64,000 nt of DNA from Serratia liquefaciens (GTDB lineage Bacteria > Pseudomonadota > Gammaproteobacteria > Enterobacterales > Enterobacteriaceae): contig NZ_CP088930.1 of NCBI RefSeq assembly GCF_027594825.1, forward strand, positions 2,851,019 to 2,915,018, written 5' to 3'. This document shows positions 10,679-22,977 of the stretch, in pieces. Every line of letters starts with the position of its first letter. Position 1 is the first letter of the stretch. Below the pieces are notes generated by a model. The model worked only from the letters and a program-made list of their open reading frames with translations, searched no databases and was not told the origin of the DNA. The position numbers were made by a program, and so were the translations under genes.

Positions 10679-11113
10679 TCAGAACGCGACGCACACCGGC
10701 GCATCAACCCGCATCACGGAATCCTGTGCAAACTGTTGTTTATAGCTGCTGCGCAGTGCCTCAATATGGGTTTCACTTTCCTTGCCCGGTGCATGAATCA
10801 GCATCAACGCTTTGCTGTTTTCGCGTGCCAGCTTGCCGTCATTACCCAACCACTGTCCTTTGGCATCAAATACCGACAGCCCGTCTTTAAAACGCGGCGT
10901 CACTTGCCGATCCACAAAGCTCTGCCACTCGGCAGCACCGATCGCCGGCCCCGAAGGGCGATTAAGGCCAAAATAAAGCGTAGTTTGGATCATAGGATCG
11001 CCAACCTGACAGGTCGCCGGTTTTTGCGGCCCGGAGTTCTGAACCGGCGCAACGCAACCGCTCAACAGAATGGTCACAGCGACAGCCGTCGCCAGCAGGG
11101 AAGTGGGTTTCAT
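10679..11113 (-). CDS. DUF3574 family putative lipoprotein
   Basis: 144 residues from the ATG at 11113; a longer frame upstream was rejected because this start gives a clean lipoprotein signal (MKPTSLLATAVAVTILLSGC, lipobox LSGC, acylated Cys at 20). The mature part carries the DUF3574 pattern: TTLYFGLNRPSG, VDRQVTPRFKDGLSVFDAKG, ENSKALMLIH and the C-terminal DSVMRVDAPVCVAF. The second position after the cysteine is Val-Ala rather than Asp, which in E. coli terms predicts sorting to the outer membrane. Function unknown. Convergent with nupC. Confidence 0.85.
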   Translation of the reverse strand: MKPTSLLATAVAVTILLSGCVAPVQNSGPQKPATCQVGDPMIQTTLYFGLNRPSGPAIGAAEWQSFVDRQVTPRFKDGLSVFDAKGQWLGNDGKLARENSKALMLIHAPGKESETHIEALRSSYKQQFAQDSVMRVDAPVCVAF

Positions 11114-11408
11114 TTTATCTTCATGTTCCTCAGTGAACGCCATCATCAGCCAGAGATCCCCCACCGCCAAGCGGCTTCGGGATCGAATCCAGAAAGCATA
11201 GTCAGCAATAGAAACCAATGCGAAATATCTAATGCTTTCTTGAATAAAATAAGGTTACAAAAGGCAATGGGTAAGCAAATAAAACAAAAAATGGATTAAC
11301 TAAAGTAATCCGAATTGCCATCGGTTAGAAAAACTCAGTGGTGCTATGTCCTCGTGGCTATTACCCTTCCACCATGACACTCATTGCCGCCCACCCTGTG
11401 AATATCTT

Positions 11409-12026
11409 ATGTTATTGAGCATTCTTTATATCATCGGTATTACTGCCGAAGCCATGACTGGCGCATTGGCTGCCGGCCGCCGCCAAATGGACATGTTTGG
11501 CGTCATTATCATTGCCTCTGCCACGGCGATCGGTGGCGGTTCGGTACGCGACATGTTGCTCGGGCATTTCCCCCTGGGGTGGGTCAAACATCCTGAATAT
11601 ATCGTTATCGTGGCTATTGCCGCAATCGTCACCACCTGGCTGGCGCCCTTGATGCGTCACCTGCGGCGTCTTTTTCTGGTGTTGGACGCCGTTGGGCTGA
11701 TTGTATTTTCAATCATCGGTGCGCAGGTCGCGCTGGACATGGGCCACGGCGCCATCATTGCCGCGATTGCCGCCGTGATCACCGGCGTGTTCGGCGGCGT
11801 ACTGCGCGATATGCTCTGCAACCGAATTCCGTTGGTATTCCAGAAAGAAATTTATGCCGGCATCTCCTTCGCCGCCGCCTGGCTGTACATCGGTCTGCAA
11901 CACTTAAGCCTGCCACATAATATGGTGGTGATCATCACCTTGGTGGCCGGCCTCAGCGCCCGACTGATTGCTCTGCGCTTTCGGCTGGGTCTGCCGGTGT
12001 TTAACTATCAGCATCCGGACCACTAA
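11409..12026 (+). CDS. yicG: YicG, TRIC-type inner-membrane protein
   Basis: 205 residues starting [20 protein letters not shown]; the frame is open further upstream but homology sets this start. It is nearly all hydrophobic, with about seven membrane segments in two repeats. Each repeat has the glycine/arginine signature of the UPF0126/TRIC family (GGGSVRDML and GGVLRDML). Bacterial TRIC relatives are trimeric cation channels; for YicG from E. coli glycine transport has also been suggested (from memory). It is convergent with ligB, as in E. coli. Confidence 0.92.
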   Translation: MLLSILYIIGITAEAMTGALAAGRRQMDMFGVIIIASATAIGGGSVRDMLLGHFPLGWVKHPEYIVIVAIAAIVTTWLAPLMRHLRRLFLVLDAVGLIVFSIIGAQVALDMGHGAIIAAIAAVITGVFGGVLRDMLCNRIPLVFQKEIYAGISFAAAWLYIGLQHLSLPHNMVVIITLVAGLSARLIALRFRLGLPVFNYQHPDH

Positions 12027-12088
12027 CAGGGGTCGCCGTAGCGGCAAAGGCAATCCCGTTGTTGATGGGCTCCAAGAGGAACATCACA

Positions 12089-13795
<1,707 letters not shown>

Positions 13796-13820
13796 TCACC
13801 TCCCTGATAACCGGCAGTAA

Positions 13821-14690
<870 letters not shown>

Positions 14691-14744
14691 AGACAGTTTC
14701 AGTATTATGCCCAGTCTTTTCGTCACCTGTGGAGTAGCACAAAT

Positions 14745-15020
14745 ATGGCACGCGTAACTGTTCAAGACGCTGTAGAGAAAATTGGTAACCGTTTTGACCT
14801 GGTGTTGGTCGCTGCTCGTCGGGCACGTCAAATCCAGACTGGCGGTAAAGATGCACTTGTTCCGGAAGAAAACGACAAGTACACCGTTATCGCGCTGCGC
14901 GAAATCGAAGAAGGCCTGATCACCAGCCAGATCCTCGATGTTCGCGATCGTCAGGAACAGCAAGAGCAGGAAGCCGCAGAAATTCAAGCGGTTACCGCGA
15001 TTGCTGAAGGTCGTCGTTAA
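14745..15020 (+). CDS. rpoZ: RNA polymerase omega subunit
   Basis: 91 residues beginning [20 protein letters not shown], the E. coli length and start. Omega helps fold beta-prime and forms part of one ppGpp-binding site on polymerase; the MAR N-terminus that contacts ppGpp is conserved. It lies 54 bases after gmk and 22 bases before spoT. Confidence 0.97.
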   Translation: MARVTVQDAVEKIGNRFDLVLVAARRARQIQTGGKDALVPEENDKYTVIALREIEEGLITSQILDVRDRQEQQEQEAAEIQAVTAIAEGRR

Positions 15021-15042
15021 TTAATTAGACTGCGAGCCTGCC

Positions 15043-17154
15043 TTGTACCTGTTTGAAAGCCTGAATCTGCTGATTCAACGTTACCTGCCTGAGGAGCAGA
15101 TTAAGCGCCTCAAACAGGCATACCTCGTTGCACGTGATGCTCACGAGGGACAGACACGCTCCAGCGGTGAGCCCTACATTACTCACCCGGTTGCCGTGGC
15201 CTGCATTCTGGCGGAAATGCGTCTCGATCATGAGACGCTGATGGCAGCCCTGCTGCACGACGTCATCGAAGACACCCCGGCCACCTATCAGGATATGGAA
15301 CAGCTGTTCGGCAAAAGCGTCGCCGAATTGGTTGAGGGCGTATCCAAGCTCGACAAGCTGAAATTCCAGGATAAAAAAGAAGCCCAGGCGGAAAACTTCC
15401 GCAAGATGATCATGGCGATGGTGCAGGATATCCGCGTCGTGTTGATCAAGCTGGCTGACCGCACGCACAACATGCGTACCTTAGGTTCGCTGCGCCCCGA
15501 CAAACGGCGGCGTATTGCGCGTGAAACCCTGGAAATCTACAGCCCACTGGCCCATCGTCTGGGTATTCACCACCTGAAAACCGAGCTGGAAGAGCTGGGT
15601 TTTGAGGCGTTGTACCCAAACCGTTATCGCGTAATCAAAGAAGTGGTGAAAGCCGCGCGCGGTAATCGTAAAGAGATGATCCAGAAGATTCTCGCCGAAA
15701 TCGAAGGGCGATTGACCGAAGCCGGCATCCCCTGCCGCGTCAGCGGGCGAGAAAAACACCTGTATTCCATTTACCTCAAGATGCACCTGAAAGAACAGCG
15801 CTTCCATTCGATTATGGATATCTATGCGTTCCGGGTGATCGTGAAAGAGGTGGACACCTGCTACCGCGTGCTGGGTCAGGCTCACAGCCTGTATAAACCG
15901 CGCCCGGGCAGGGTCAAAGACTATATCGCCATTCCCAAGGCCAACGGCTATCAATCGCTGCACACTTCACTTATCGGCCCGCATGGCGTCCCGGTAGAGG
16001 TGCAGATCCGTACCGAAGATATGGATCAGATGGCCGAAATGGGGGTCGCCGCGCACTGGGCTTATAAAGAAAAAGAACAGGGCGAAACCGGCACCACCGC
16101 GCAAATCCGAGCCCAGCGCTGGATGCAGAGCCTGCTGGAGCTGCAACAGAGCGCCGGCAGCTCGTTTGAATTTATTGAGAGCGTCAAATCCGATCTGTTC
16201 CCGGATGAGATTTACGTTTTCACCCCGGAAGGCCGCATCGTCGAACTGCCTGCGGGCGCCACCCCGGTCGATTTCGCCTACGCAGTGCATACCGATATCG
16301 GCCACGCCTGCGTTGGCGCACGGGTTGATCGTCAGCCATACCCGCTGTCGCAGTCACTGACCAGCGGCCAAACGGTCGAAATCATCACCGCTCCGGGCGC
16401 ACGGCCAAACGCCGCCTGGCTGAACTTTGTCGTCAGCTCCAAAGCGCGCGCTAAAATTCGCCAGATGTTGAAAAACCTCAAGCGCGATGATTCAGTTGGC
16501 CTCGGCCGCCGTTTGTTGAATCATGCGTTGGGCGGCAGTCGCAAACTGGCCGAGATCCCACCGGAAAATATCCAACACGAGTTGGATCGTATGAAGCTGG
16601 CGACGCTGGACGATCTGCTGGCTGAAATCGGCCTGGGCAACGCCATGAGCGTCGTGGTCGCGAAAAACCTGCAGGGTGACCAGTCCAATCTGGGCACCTC
16701 TTCCGGCGTTCGTAACCTGGCGATCAAGGGCGCAGACGGCGTGCTGATCACCTTTGCCAAATGCTGCCGACCTATTCCGGGTGACCCGATTATCGCCCAC
16801 GTCAGCCCAGGCAAAGGCCTGGTGATCCACCATGAATCCTGTCGCAATATCCGCGGCTACCAGAAAGAGCCTGAAAAGTTCATGGCGGTAGAATGGGATA
16901 AAGACATCGAGCAGGAATTCATTGCCGAGATCAAAGTGGACATGTTCAACCATCAGGGGGCGCTGGCCAACCTGACGGCAGCCATCAATGCGGCTGAGTC
17001 CAATATTCAAAGCCTGAATACCGAAGAGAAAGACGGCCGGGTTTATAGCGCCTTTATCCGCTTGACCACCCGCGATCGCATCCATCTGGCAAATATTATG
17101 CGTAAAATCCGTATCATGCCGGATGTCATTAAAGTTAACCGTAACCGAAATTAG
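15043..17154 (+). CDS. spoT: bifunctional (p)ppGpp synthetase/hydrolase SpoT
   Basis: Mainly hydrolyses (p)ppGpp, with weak synthetase activity during carbon, iron and fatty-acid starvation. 703 residues. The start is TTG at 15043, as in E. coli, with a poor ribosome site, pointing to coupling with rpoZ. Domains in order: HD hydrolase (residues 1-200; HDVIEDTPATY with His72-Asp73), synthetase region (GREKHLYSIYLKM onward), TGS (about 385-445, DEIYVFTPEGR), zinc-finger-like helical region (FAKCCRPIPGD, HHESC) and a C-terminal ACT domain (about 628-703). Confidence 0.97.
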   Translation: MYLFESLNLLIQRYLPEEQIKRLKQAYLVARDAHEGQTRSSGEPYITHPVAVACILAEMRLDHETLMAALLHDVIEDTPATYQDMEQLFGKSVAELVEGVSKLDKLKFQDKKEAQAENFRKMIMAMVQDIRVVLIKLADRTHNMRTLGSLRPDKRRRIARETLEIYSPLAHRLGIHHLKTELEELGFEALYPNRYRVIKEVVKAARGNRKEMIQKILAEIEGRLTEAGIPCRVSGREKHLYSIYLKMHLKEQRFHSIMDIYAFRVIVKEVDTCYRVLGQAHSLYKPRPGRVKDYIAIPKANGYQSLHTSLIGPHGVPVEVQIRTEDMDQMAEMGVAAHWAYKEKEQGETGTTAQIRAQRWMQSLLELQQSAGSSFEFIESVKSDLFPDEIYVFTPEGRIVELPAGATPVDFAYAVHTDIGHACVGARVDRQPYPLSQSLTSGQTVEIITAPGARPNAAWLNFVVSSKARAKIRQMLKNLKRDDSVGLGRRLLNHALGGSRKLAEIPPENIQHELDRMKLATLDDLLAEIGLGNAMSVVVAKNLQGDQSNLGTSSGVRNLAIKGADGVLITFAKCCRPIPGDPIIAHVSPGKGLVIHHESCRNIRGYQKEPEKFMAVEWDKDIEQEFIAEIKVDMFNHQGALANLTAAINAAESNIQSLNTEEKDGRVYSAFIRLTTRDRIHLANIMRKIRIMPDVIKVNRNRN

Positions 17155-17159
17155 CGCTT

Positions 17160-17855
17160 ATGAGCCCTGAACGCTATGCGCGGATTTGTGAAATGCTGGC
17201 CACCCGGCAGCCGGATTTAACCGTCTGCCTGGAACAGGTTCACAAACCGCATAACGTCTCCGCCATTATCCGCACCGCCGACGCCGTCGGCGTGCATCAG
17301 GTGCATGCCGTATGGCCAACCACGCGCATGCGAACCCTGGTTTCCTCCGCCGCCGGCAGCAACAGCTGGGTCAATGTTCAAACCCATCGCACCATCGGCG
17401 ACGCCGTGACTCACCTGAAAGGCCAGGGCATGCAGATCCTGGCGACTAACCTTTCCGCCCGGGCGGTAGATTTTCGCGAAGTGGATTACACTCGCCCTAC
17501 CTGCGTCCTGCTGGGCCAGGAAAAAACCGGCATTACCGAAGAAGCGCTGGCGCTTGCCGATCAGGACATCGTCATTCCGATGATCGGCATGGTGCAGTCG
17601 CTCAATGTGTCGGTTGCCTCAGCCTTGATCCTGTACGAAGCGCAACGCCAGCGGCAAAATGCCGGTCTATACCGCCGTGAGCACAGTATGCTCGACGCAG
17701 AAGAGCAACAGCGTCTGCTGTTTGAAGGCGGCTATCCGGTGCTGGCCAACGTGGCCAAACGTAAAAAACTGCCGCGTCCTCATATTGATCAACAGGGCCA
17801 GGTGGTCGCCGATGCCGAATGGTGGGCGGCCATGCAGGCAACGGTACGCAAATGA
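17160..17855 (+). CDS. trmH: tRNA (guanosine-18-2'-O)-methyltransferase
   Basis: SpoU-family SAM-dependent enzyme methylating Gm18 in the D-loop of tRNAs. 231 residues (E. coli 229). Motif 1 is visible as NVSAIIRTADAVG, motif 2 as LLGQEKTGI and motif 3 as IPMIGMVQSLNVSVASAL, which builds the trefoil-knot SAM site. It starts six bases after spoT ends, and its stop overlaps the recG start as ATGA. Confidence 0.96.
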   Translation: MSPERYARICEMLATRQPDLTVCLEQVHKPHNVSAIIRTADAVGVHQVHAVWPTTRMRTLVSSAAGSNSWVNVQTHRTIGDAVTHLKGQGMQILATNLSARAVDFREVDYTRPTCVLLGQEKTGITEEALALADQDIVIPMIGMVQSLNVSVASALILYEAQRQRQNAGLYRREHSMLDAEEQQRLLFEGGYPVLANVAKRKKLPRPHIDQQGQVVADAEWWAAMQATVRK

Positions 17856-19933
17856 AAGGCCGTCTGCTGGATGCTGTCCCACTCACCACGCTTTCCGGGG
17901 TGGGCGCCAGCCAGGCGGGCAAACTGGCCAAGATTGGCCTGGAAACCATTCAAGATCTGTTGCTGCACCTGCCGCTGCGTTATGAAGACCGCACCCGCCT
18001 CTATCCGATAAACGATCTGCAGCCTGGTATTTTTGCCACGGTGGAAGGCGAAGTACTGCGTACCGACATCAGTTTTGGACGCAGGCGCATGCTGACCTGC
18101 CAGATCAGCGACGGTACCGGCCTGCTCACCCTGCGTTTCTTCAATTTCAACGCAGCGATGAAAAACAGCCTGGCCACCGGCCGTCGCGTGACCGCCTACG
18201 GGGAAGTCAAACGCGGTAACCACGGCGCCGAAATTATTCACCCTGAATATCGCATTCAAGGGGAAAGCAGCGAAGTTGAGCTGCAAGAGTCATTGACACC
18301 GGTCTATCCCACCACTGAGGGCATCCGCCAGGCCACGCTGCGCAAGCTGACCGATCAAGCGCTGGAGTTGCTGGATACCTGCGCTATTGCCGAACTGCTG
18401 CCGCCGGAACTGAGCGGCGGGCTGATAAGCCTGCCGCAGGCGCTGCATACCCTGCACCGCCCGCCGCCGGATATCCAATTGGCAGATTTGGAACAGGGCA
18501 AGCACCCGGCGCAAAAACGTCTGATCCTGGAAGAGCTGTTGGCGCATAACCTCAGCATGCTGGCGGTCCGAGCCGGTGCGCAGAGCTATCAGGCCCTGCC
18601 GTTAATGCCCGACGACCGGCTTAAAAAGCAATTCCTCGCCCAGTTGCCCTTTGCCCCCACCGGCGCGCAAGATCGCGTAGTGGCTGATATCGAAGCCGAT
18701 ATGCAAAAAGGCTTCCCGATGATGCGCCTGGTGCAAGGCGACGTCGGCTCCGGCAAAACCCTGGTTGCAGCGCTGGCGGCACTGCGCGCTATCGCTCACG
18801 GCAAGCAGGTGGCATTAATGGCCCCGACGGAACTGCTGGCCGAACAGCACGCCAATAATTTCCGCCAGTGGTTTGAGCCGCTGGGGCTGGAGGTTGGCTG
18901 GTTGGCCGGCAAGCAAAAAGGCAAGGCGCGTATCGCACAGCAAGAGGCGATTGCCAGCGGGCAGGTCTCCATGGTGGTCGGTACCCACGCCATCTTCCAG
19001 GAACAGGTGCAATTTTCCGGTCTGGCGCTGGTGATCATCGATGAACAGCACCGTTTTGGCGTACACCAGCGGCTGGCACTGTGGGAGAAAGGCGAGGAGC
19101 AAGGCTTCCATGCCCATCAGTTGATCATGACCGCCACGCCAATCCCCCGCACGCTGGCAATGACGGCCTATGCCGATCTCGACACTTCGGTGATCGACGA
19201 ACTGCCGCCGGGCAGAACGCCGGTCACTACCGTCGCCATTCCAGACACCCGACGCGCCGATATTATTCAGCGGGTAAAAAGCGCCTGCATGGAAGAAGGC
19301 CGACAGGCGTACTGGGTTTGTACGCTGATCGAAGAATCCGAACTGCTGGAAGCTCAGGCAGCGGAAGCCACCTGGGAAGAATTGAAAATCGCACTCCCGG
19401 AGCTGAAAGTGGCGCTGGTGCACGGACGCATGAAAGCTCAAGAGAAGCAGGCGGTAATGCAGGCCTTCAAACAGGGCGAACTGCAGCTGTTAGTGGCGAC
19501 CACGGTCATCGAGGTTGGCGTCGACGTGCCCAATGCCAGCCTGATGATTATCGAAAACCCGGAGCGCCTGGGGCTGGCGCAGTTGCACCAGTTGCGGGGT
19601 CGTGTAGGCCGCGGCGCCGTGGCGTCTCACTGCGTATTGTTGTACAAAACGCCGTTGAGCAAAACGGCACAAAAGCGTCTGCAGGTGCTGCGTGACAGCA
19701 ATGACGGCTTCGTTATTGCCCAACGCGATCTGGAAATCCGTGGTCCCGGCGAACTGTTGGGCACGCGCCAAACCGGCAGCGCAGAGTTCAAAGTGGCGGA
19801 TTTGCTGCGCGATCAGGCGATGATCCCGGAAGTACAACGCGTCGCTCGCCATATCCACCAGCAGTACCCGGAGCATGCCCAAGCCCTGATTGAGCGCTGG
19901 CTACCGGAGAAAGCACGTTACTCCAACGCCTGA
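17852..19933 (+). CDS. recG: ATP-dependent DNA helicase RecG
   Basis: Double-strand translocase that remodels stalled replication forks, R-loops and Holliday junctions. 693 residues, as in E. coli, from the ATG overlapping the trmH stop. An N-terminal wedge/OB domain precedes the helicase core: Walker A GDVGSGKT, motif II DEQHRFG, motif III TATPIPRT, and QLRGRVGRG as motif VI. It is the last gene of the operon; a strong terminator follows. Confidence 0.97.
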   Translation: MKGRLLDAVPLTTLSGVGASQAGKLAKIGLETIQDLLLHLPLRYEDRTRLYPINDLQPGIFATVEGEVLRTDISFGRRRMLTCQISDGTGLLTLRFFNFNAAMKNSLATGRRVTAYGEVKRGNHGAEIIHPEYRIQGESSEVELQESLTPVYPTTEGIRQATLRKLTDQALELLDTCAIAELLPPELSGGLISLPQALHTLHRPPPDIQLADLEQGKHPAQKRLILEELLAHNLSMLAVRAGAQSYQALPLMPDDRLKKQFLAQLPFAPTGAQDRVVADIEADMQKGFPMMRLVQGDVGSGKTLVAALAALRAIAHGKQVALMAPTELLAEQHANNFRQWFEPLGLEVGWLAGKQKGKARIAQQEAIASGQVSMVVGTHAIFQEQVQFSGLALVIIDEQHRFGVHQRLALWEKGEEQGFHAHQLIMTATPIPRTLAMTAYADLDTSVIDELPPGRTPVTTVAIPDTRRADIIQRVKSACMEEGRQAYWVCTLIEESELLEAQAAEATWEELKIALPELKVALVHGRMKAQEKQAVMQAFKQGELQLLVATTVIEVGVDVPNASLMIIENPERLGLAQLHQLRGRVGRGAVASHCVLLYKTPLSKTAQKRLQVLRDSNDGFVIAQRDLEIRGPGELLGTRQTGSAEFKVADLLRDQAMIPEVQRVARHIHQQYPEHAQALIERWLPEKARYSNA

Positions 19934-19946
19934 TTTTCAGGCAGAG

Positions 19947-19973
19947 AAAAGGCGCCAAATAGGCGCCTTTTTC
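19947..19973 (+). terminator. terminator between recG and gltS
   Basis: AAAAGGCGCC-AAATA-GGCGCCTTTTT. Poly-A on one side and poly-T on the other make it able to serve both convergent genes. Confidence 0.9.
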
Positions 19974-19991
19974 GTTATTAAGACCGGTTAA

Positions 19992-21203
19992 TCAGCCAAT
20001 AGCCGGAAACACCGGTAACAACAGATACAGCTTAATCACAATCGCATTGGCGATATCGATAAAGAACGCCCCCACCATAGGCACCACCAGAAACGCCAGG
20101 TGCGAGGGACCGAAGCGATCGGTAATCGCCTGCATATTGGCGATCGCCGTAGGCGTGGCTCCCATGCCGAAACCGCAGTGGCCCGCAGCCAGCACCGCTG
20201 CATCGTAATTTTTACCCATCACCCGATAGGTAACGAAGATTGCGTACAGCGCCATCACCAGCGTCTGTACGGCCAGGATCGCCAGCATTGGCAGCGCCAG
20301 AGAAGCCAGCTCCCACAAACGCAGGCTCATCAGCGCCATCGCCAGAAACAGCGACAGGCTAACGTTGCCCAACACCGATACCGCTCGCTCAAATACGGTA
20401 TAGAACCCGGTGAAGGCCAGGGTGTTGCTGAGGATCACCCCAACGAACAGCACGCAAACAAAGTTGGGTAATTCAAATACCGTGCCGCTCAGCAAGCCGG
20501 CGATAAACTGCCCCAGGCTCAGACAGATGGCGATCATGGCGATAGTTTCAATCATGATCAGCGAGGTGATCAAACGGCCGCTCTCCGGTTTTTCAAAGCC
20601 GCTTGGCTGGATGCTGTCATCCGGCGAGCCTTCCGGGGTGGAAGAGTGCTTCACCAGATAACGCGCCACCGGACCGCCAATCAGGCCGCCCAGAACCAGG
20701 CCGAAGGTGGCACAGGCCATCGCCACTTCCGTGGCATTTTCAAAGCCGTAGCGTTCGATAAACAGCTTGCTCCAGGCCGCCCCGGTGCCGTGGCCGCCGG
20801 ACAGGGTAATGGAGCCGGCGATCAGGCCCATCAGCGGGTCCAGACCCAGCATTTTCGCCATGCCGATGCCGATGGCGTTCTGCACCAGCAGCAGGCCCAG
20901 CACCACAAACAGGAATACCATTAATGCCTTGCCACCCGCGCGCAACCGCGACAGGTTGGCGTTCAAACCGATGGTGGCGAAGAAGGCCAACATTAACGGG
21001 TCTTTCAGCGACATATCGAAGCTGATTTCCCAGTTAACGAACTTTTTCAGGGCTAACAACAGGAGCGCCACCAGTAAACCACCGGCGACAGGAGCGGGAA
21101 TGGTGTATTTCCTCAACAGGGGGATGCTGGTGACGCATTTGCCCCCAAGGAGCAGAACCAATGTTGCTGCGACTAACGTGCCATAAGTATCAAGATGAAA
21201 CAT
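19992..21203 (-). CDS. gltS: sodium/glutamate symporter
   Basis: Na+-driven glutamate importer of the ESS family in the inner membrane. 403 residues (E. coli 401) with two inverted hydrophobic repeats. Family motifs include ITLSGGHGTGAAWS in the first half and AAGHCGFGMGATPTAIANMQ in the second, the glycine-rich re-entrant loops. The start at 21203 (MFHLDTYGTLVAATLVLLLGG) matches E. coli. It is divergent from xanP. Confidence 0.96.
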   Translation of the reverse strand: MFHLDTYGTLVAATLVLLLGGKCVTSIPLLRKYTIPAPVAGGLLVALLLLALKKFVNWEISFDMSLKDPLMLAFFATIGLNANLSRLRAGGKALMVFLFVVLGLLLVQNAIGIGMAKMLGLDPLMGLIAGSITLSGGHGTGAAWSKLFIERYGFENATEVAMACATFGLVLGGLIGGPVARYLVKHSSTPEGSPDDSIQPSGFEKPESGRLITSLIMIETIAMIAICLSLGQFIAGLLSGTVFELPNFVCVLFVGVILSNTLAFTGFYTVFERAVSVLGNVSLSLFLAMALMSLRLWELASLALPMLAILAVQTLVMALYAIFVTYRVMGKNYDAAVLAAGHCGFGMGATPTAIANMQAITDRFGPSHLAFLVVPMVGAFFIDIANAIVIKLYLLLPVFPAIG

Positions 21204-21375
21204 CCAGTTACTCCATGTAAGGGAAAAGATCCAATTAATAAATAATAAGTTAGAGAAAACCGCTTAGTTTTTAAAACTTGATGAGTGCAGGATTAGAAGT
21301 AAAAAACGCTGATAACACAAGAAAAAATGAACGAAAATGCGACATAAGTGACGATACTGCTAACAAAGCATTAAC

Positions 21376-21391
21376 GCGCAACCGTTTGCTT
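21376..21391. promoter_or_regulatory. PurR-like operator upstream of xanP
   Basis: GCGCAACCGTTTGCTT matches the PurR consensus ACGCAAACGTTTNCGT at 12 of the 15 defined positions, including the central C-G step. It lies 55 bases before the xanP start. Purine repression of a purine permease would make sense; binding is inferred. Confidence 0.5.
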
Positions 21392-21445
21392 TTATGGGCC
21401 AAATCATTAAAATGCCTGCTTTGCCGTTTCTGGAAATGCCACACC

Positions 21446-22846
21446 ATGACCCAGCCATCCGCCGAGCTCGATGCTGCGCAAAAAGCATCCGCCACTCCCC
21501 GCAACAGTGAACTGATTTATCGTCTGGAAGATCGCCCGCCGCTGCCGCAAACGCTGTTTGCCGCCGGTCAGCACCTGCTGGCAATGTTCGTTGCGGTGAT
21601 CACCCCGGCTCTGCTGATCTGCCAGGCGCTCGGTCTGCCGGCGCAGGACACTCAGCACATTATCAGTATGTCGCTGTTCGCCTCCGGCCTGGCCTCTATT
21701 TTACAAATAAAAACCTGGGGGCCCGTCGGCTCGGGCTTGCTGTCGATTCAGGGCACCAGCTTTAACTTTGTTTCGCCGCTGATTATGGGCGGGCTGGCGC
21801 TGAAAAACGGCGGCGCGGACGTCCCCACAATGATGGCTGCGTTGTTCGGTACGCTGATGGTCGCCTCCTGCACCGAGATCCTGCTGTCACGCGTGTTGCA
21901 TTTGGCACGGCGAATCATCACTCCGCTGGTTTCCGGCATTGTGGTGATGATTATCGGCTTGTCGCTGATCCAGGTCGGACTGACCTCCATCGGCGGTGGC
22001 TATGCCGCGATGAACGGGGGCAGCTTCGGCGCGCCCAAAAATCTGCTGCTGGCCGGTGCGGTTCTACTGGTCATTATCCTGCTTAACCGTCAGCGCAATC
22101 CCTATCTGCGCGTTGCGTCGTTGGTGATTGCCATGGCGGTGGGCTATCTGCTGGCCTGGGCCATGGGCATGCTGCCAGAAAGCCAGCCGACTCCCGAAAC
22201 GGCAGCAATCATCATTCCGACCCCGCTGTATTACGGCCTGGGCTTTGACTGGAATTTGCTGTTGCCGCTGATGCTGATCTTTATGGTCACCTCGCTGGAA
22301 ACTATCGGCGATATCACCGCGACCTCTGACGTGTCGGAACAACCGGTCAGTGGCCCACTGTATATGAAACGCCTTAAGGGCGGCGTACTGGCCAACGGCC
22401 TGAACTCCATGCTGTCGGCGGTGTTCAATACCTTCCCCAACTCCTGCTTCGGTCAGAACAATGGCGTGATCCAACTGACCGGCGTCGCCAGCCGCTACGT
22501 CGGCTTCGTGGTGGCGCTGATGCTGATCGCGCTGGGGTTGTTCCCGGCGGTGGCCGGCTTCGTGCAGCACATTCCTGAACCGGTGTTGGGCGGCGCCACC
22601 CTGGTGATGTTCGGCACCATTGCAGCCTCCGGGGTTCGCATCGTGTCTCGTGAACGCCTGAACCGTCGTGCAATCATGATTATGGCGCTGTCGTTGGCCG
22701 TGGGCATGGGCGTATCCCAGCAGCCGCTGATCTTGCAGTTCGCACCAGACTGGCTGAAAACATTGCTCTCCTCAGGCATTGCTGCCGGCGGCATCACCGC
22801 CATCGCGCTGAACCTGCTGTTCCCGCAGGAGCATGAGAAACAATAA
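21446..22846 (+). CDS. xanP: xanthine permease XanP
   Basis: Proton-coupled xanthine importer of the NAT/NCS2 family (YicE). 466 residues from the ATG at 21446 (E. coli 463); the open frame upstream has no homology. About 14 membrane segments are predicted. Visible signatures are [36 protein letters not shown] (TM8 with its conserved Glu) and [23 protein letters not shown] (TM10 Q-N-G motif). The flank with gltS and yicH is as in E. coli. A terminator follows. Confidence 0.95.
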   Translation: MTQPSAELDAAQKASATPRNSELIYRLEDRPPLPQTLFAAGQHLLAMFVAVITPALLICQALGLPAQDTQHIISMSLFASGLASILQIKTWGPVGSGLLSIQGTSFNFVSPLIMGGLALKNGGADVPTMMAALFGTLMVASCTEILLSRVLHLARRIITPLVSGIVVMIIGLSLIQVGLTSIGGGYAAMNGGSFGAPKNLLLAGAVLLVIILLNRQRNPYLRVASLVIAMAVGYLLAWAMGMLPESQPTPETAAIIIPTPLYYGLGFDWNLLLPLMLIFMVTSLETIGDITATSDVSEQPVSGPLYMKRLKGGVLANGLNSMLSAVFNTFPNSCFGQNNGVIQLTGVASRYVGFVVALMLIALGLFPAVAGFVQHIPEPVLGGATLVMFGTIAASGVRIVSRERLNRRAIMIMALSLAVGMGVSQQPLILQFAPDWLKTLLSSGIAAGGITAIALNLLFPQEHEKQ

Positions 22847-22867
22847 TCCGTCACGCCTCCTGTCACA

Positions 22868-22892
22868 AACGGCCGCTTGCGGCCGTTTTTTA
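22868..22892 (+). terminator. intrinsic terminator of xanP
   Basis: AACGGCCG-CTTG-CGGCCGTT followed by a T-run, 22 bases after the xanP stop. Confidence 0.9.
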
Positions 22893-22977
22893 TTGCCTAT
22901 CAGACCATTGCACTTGAGATGCCAGCCCAATTGCGGCATAAACAGGGTATCTTTTTTGACCGACGCGGATGTAGACG

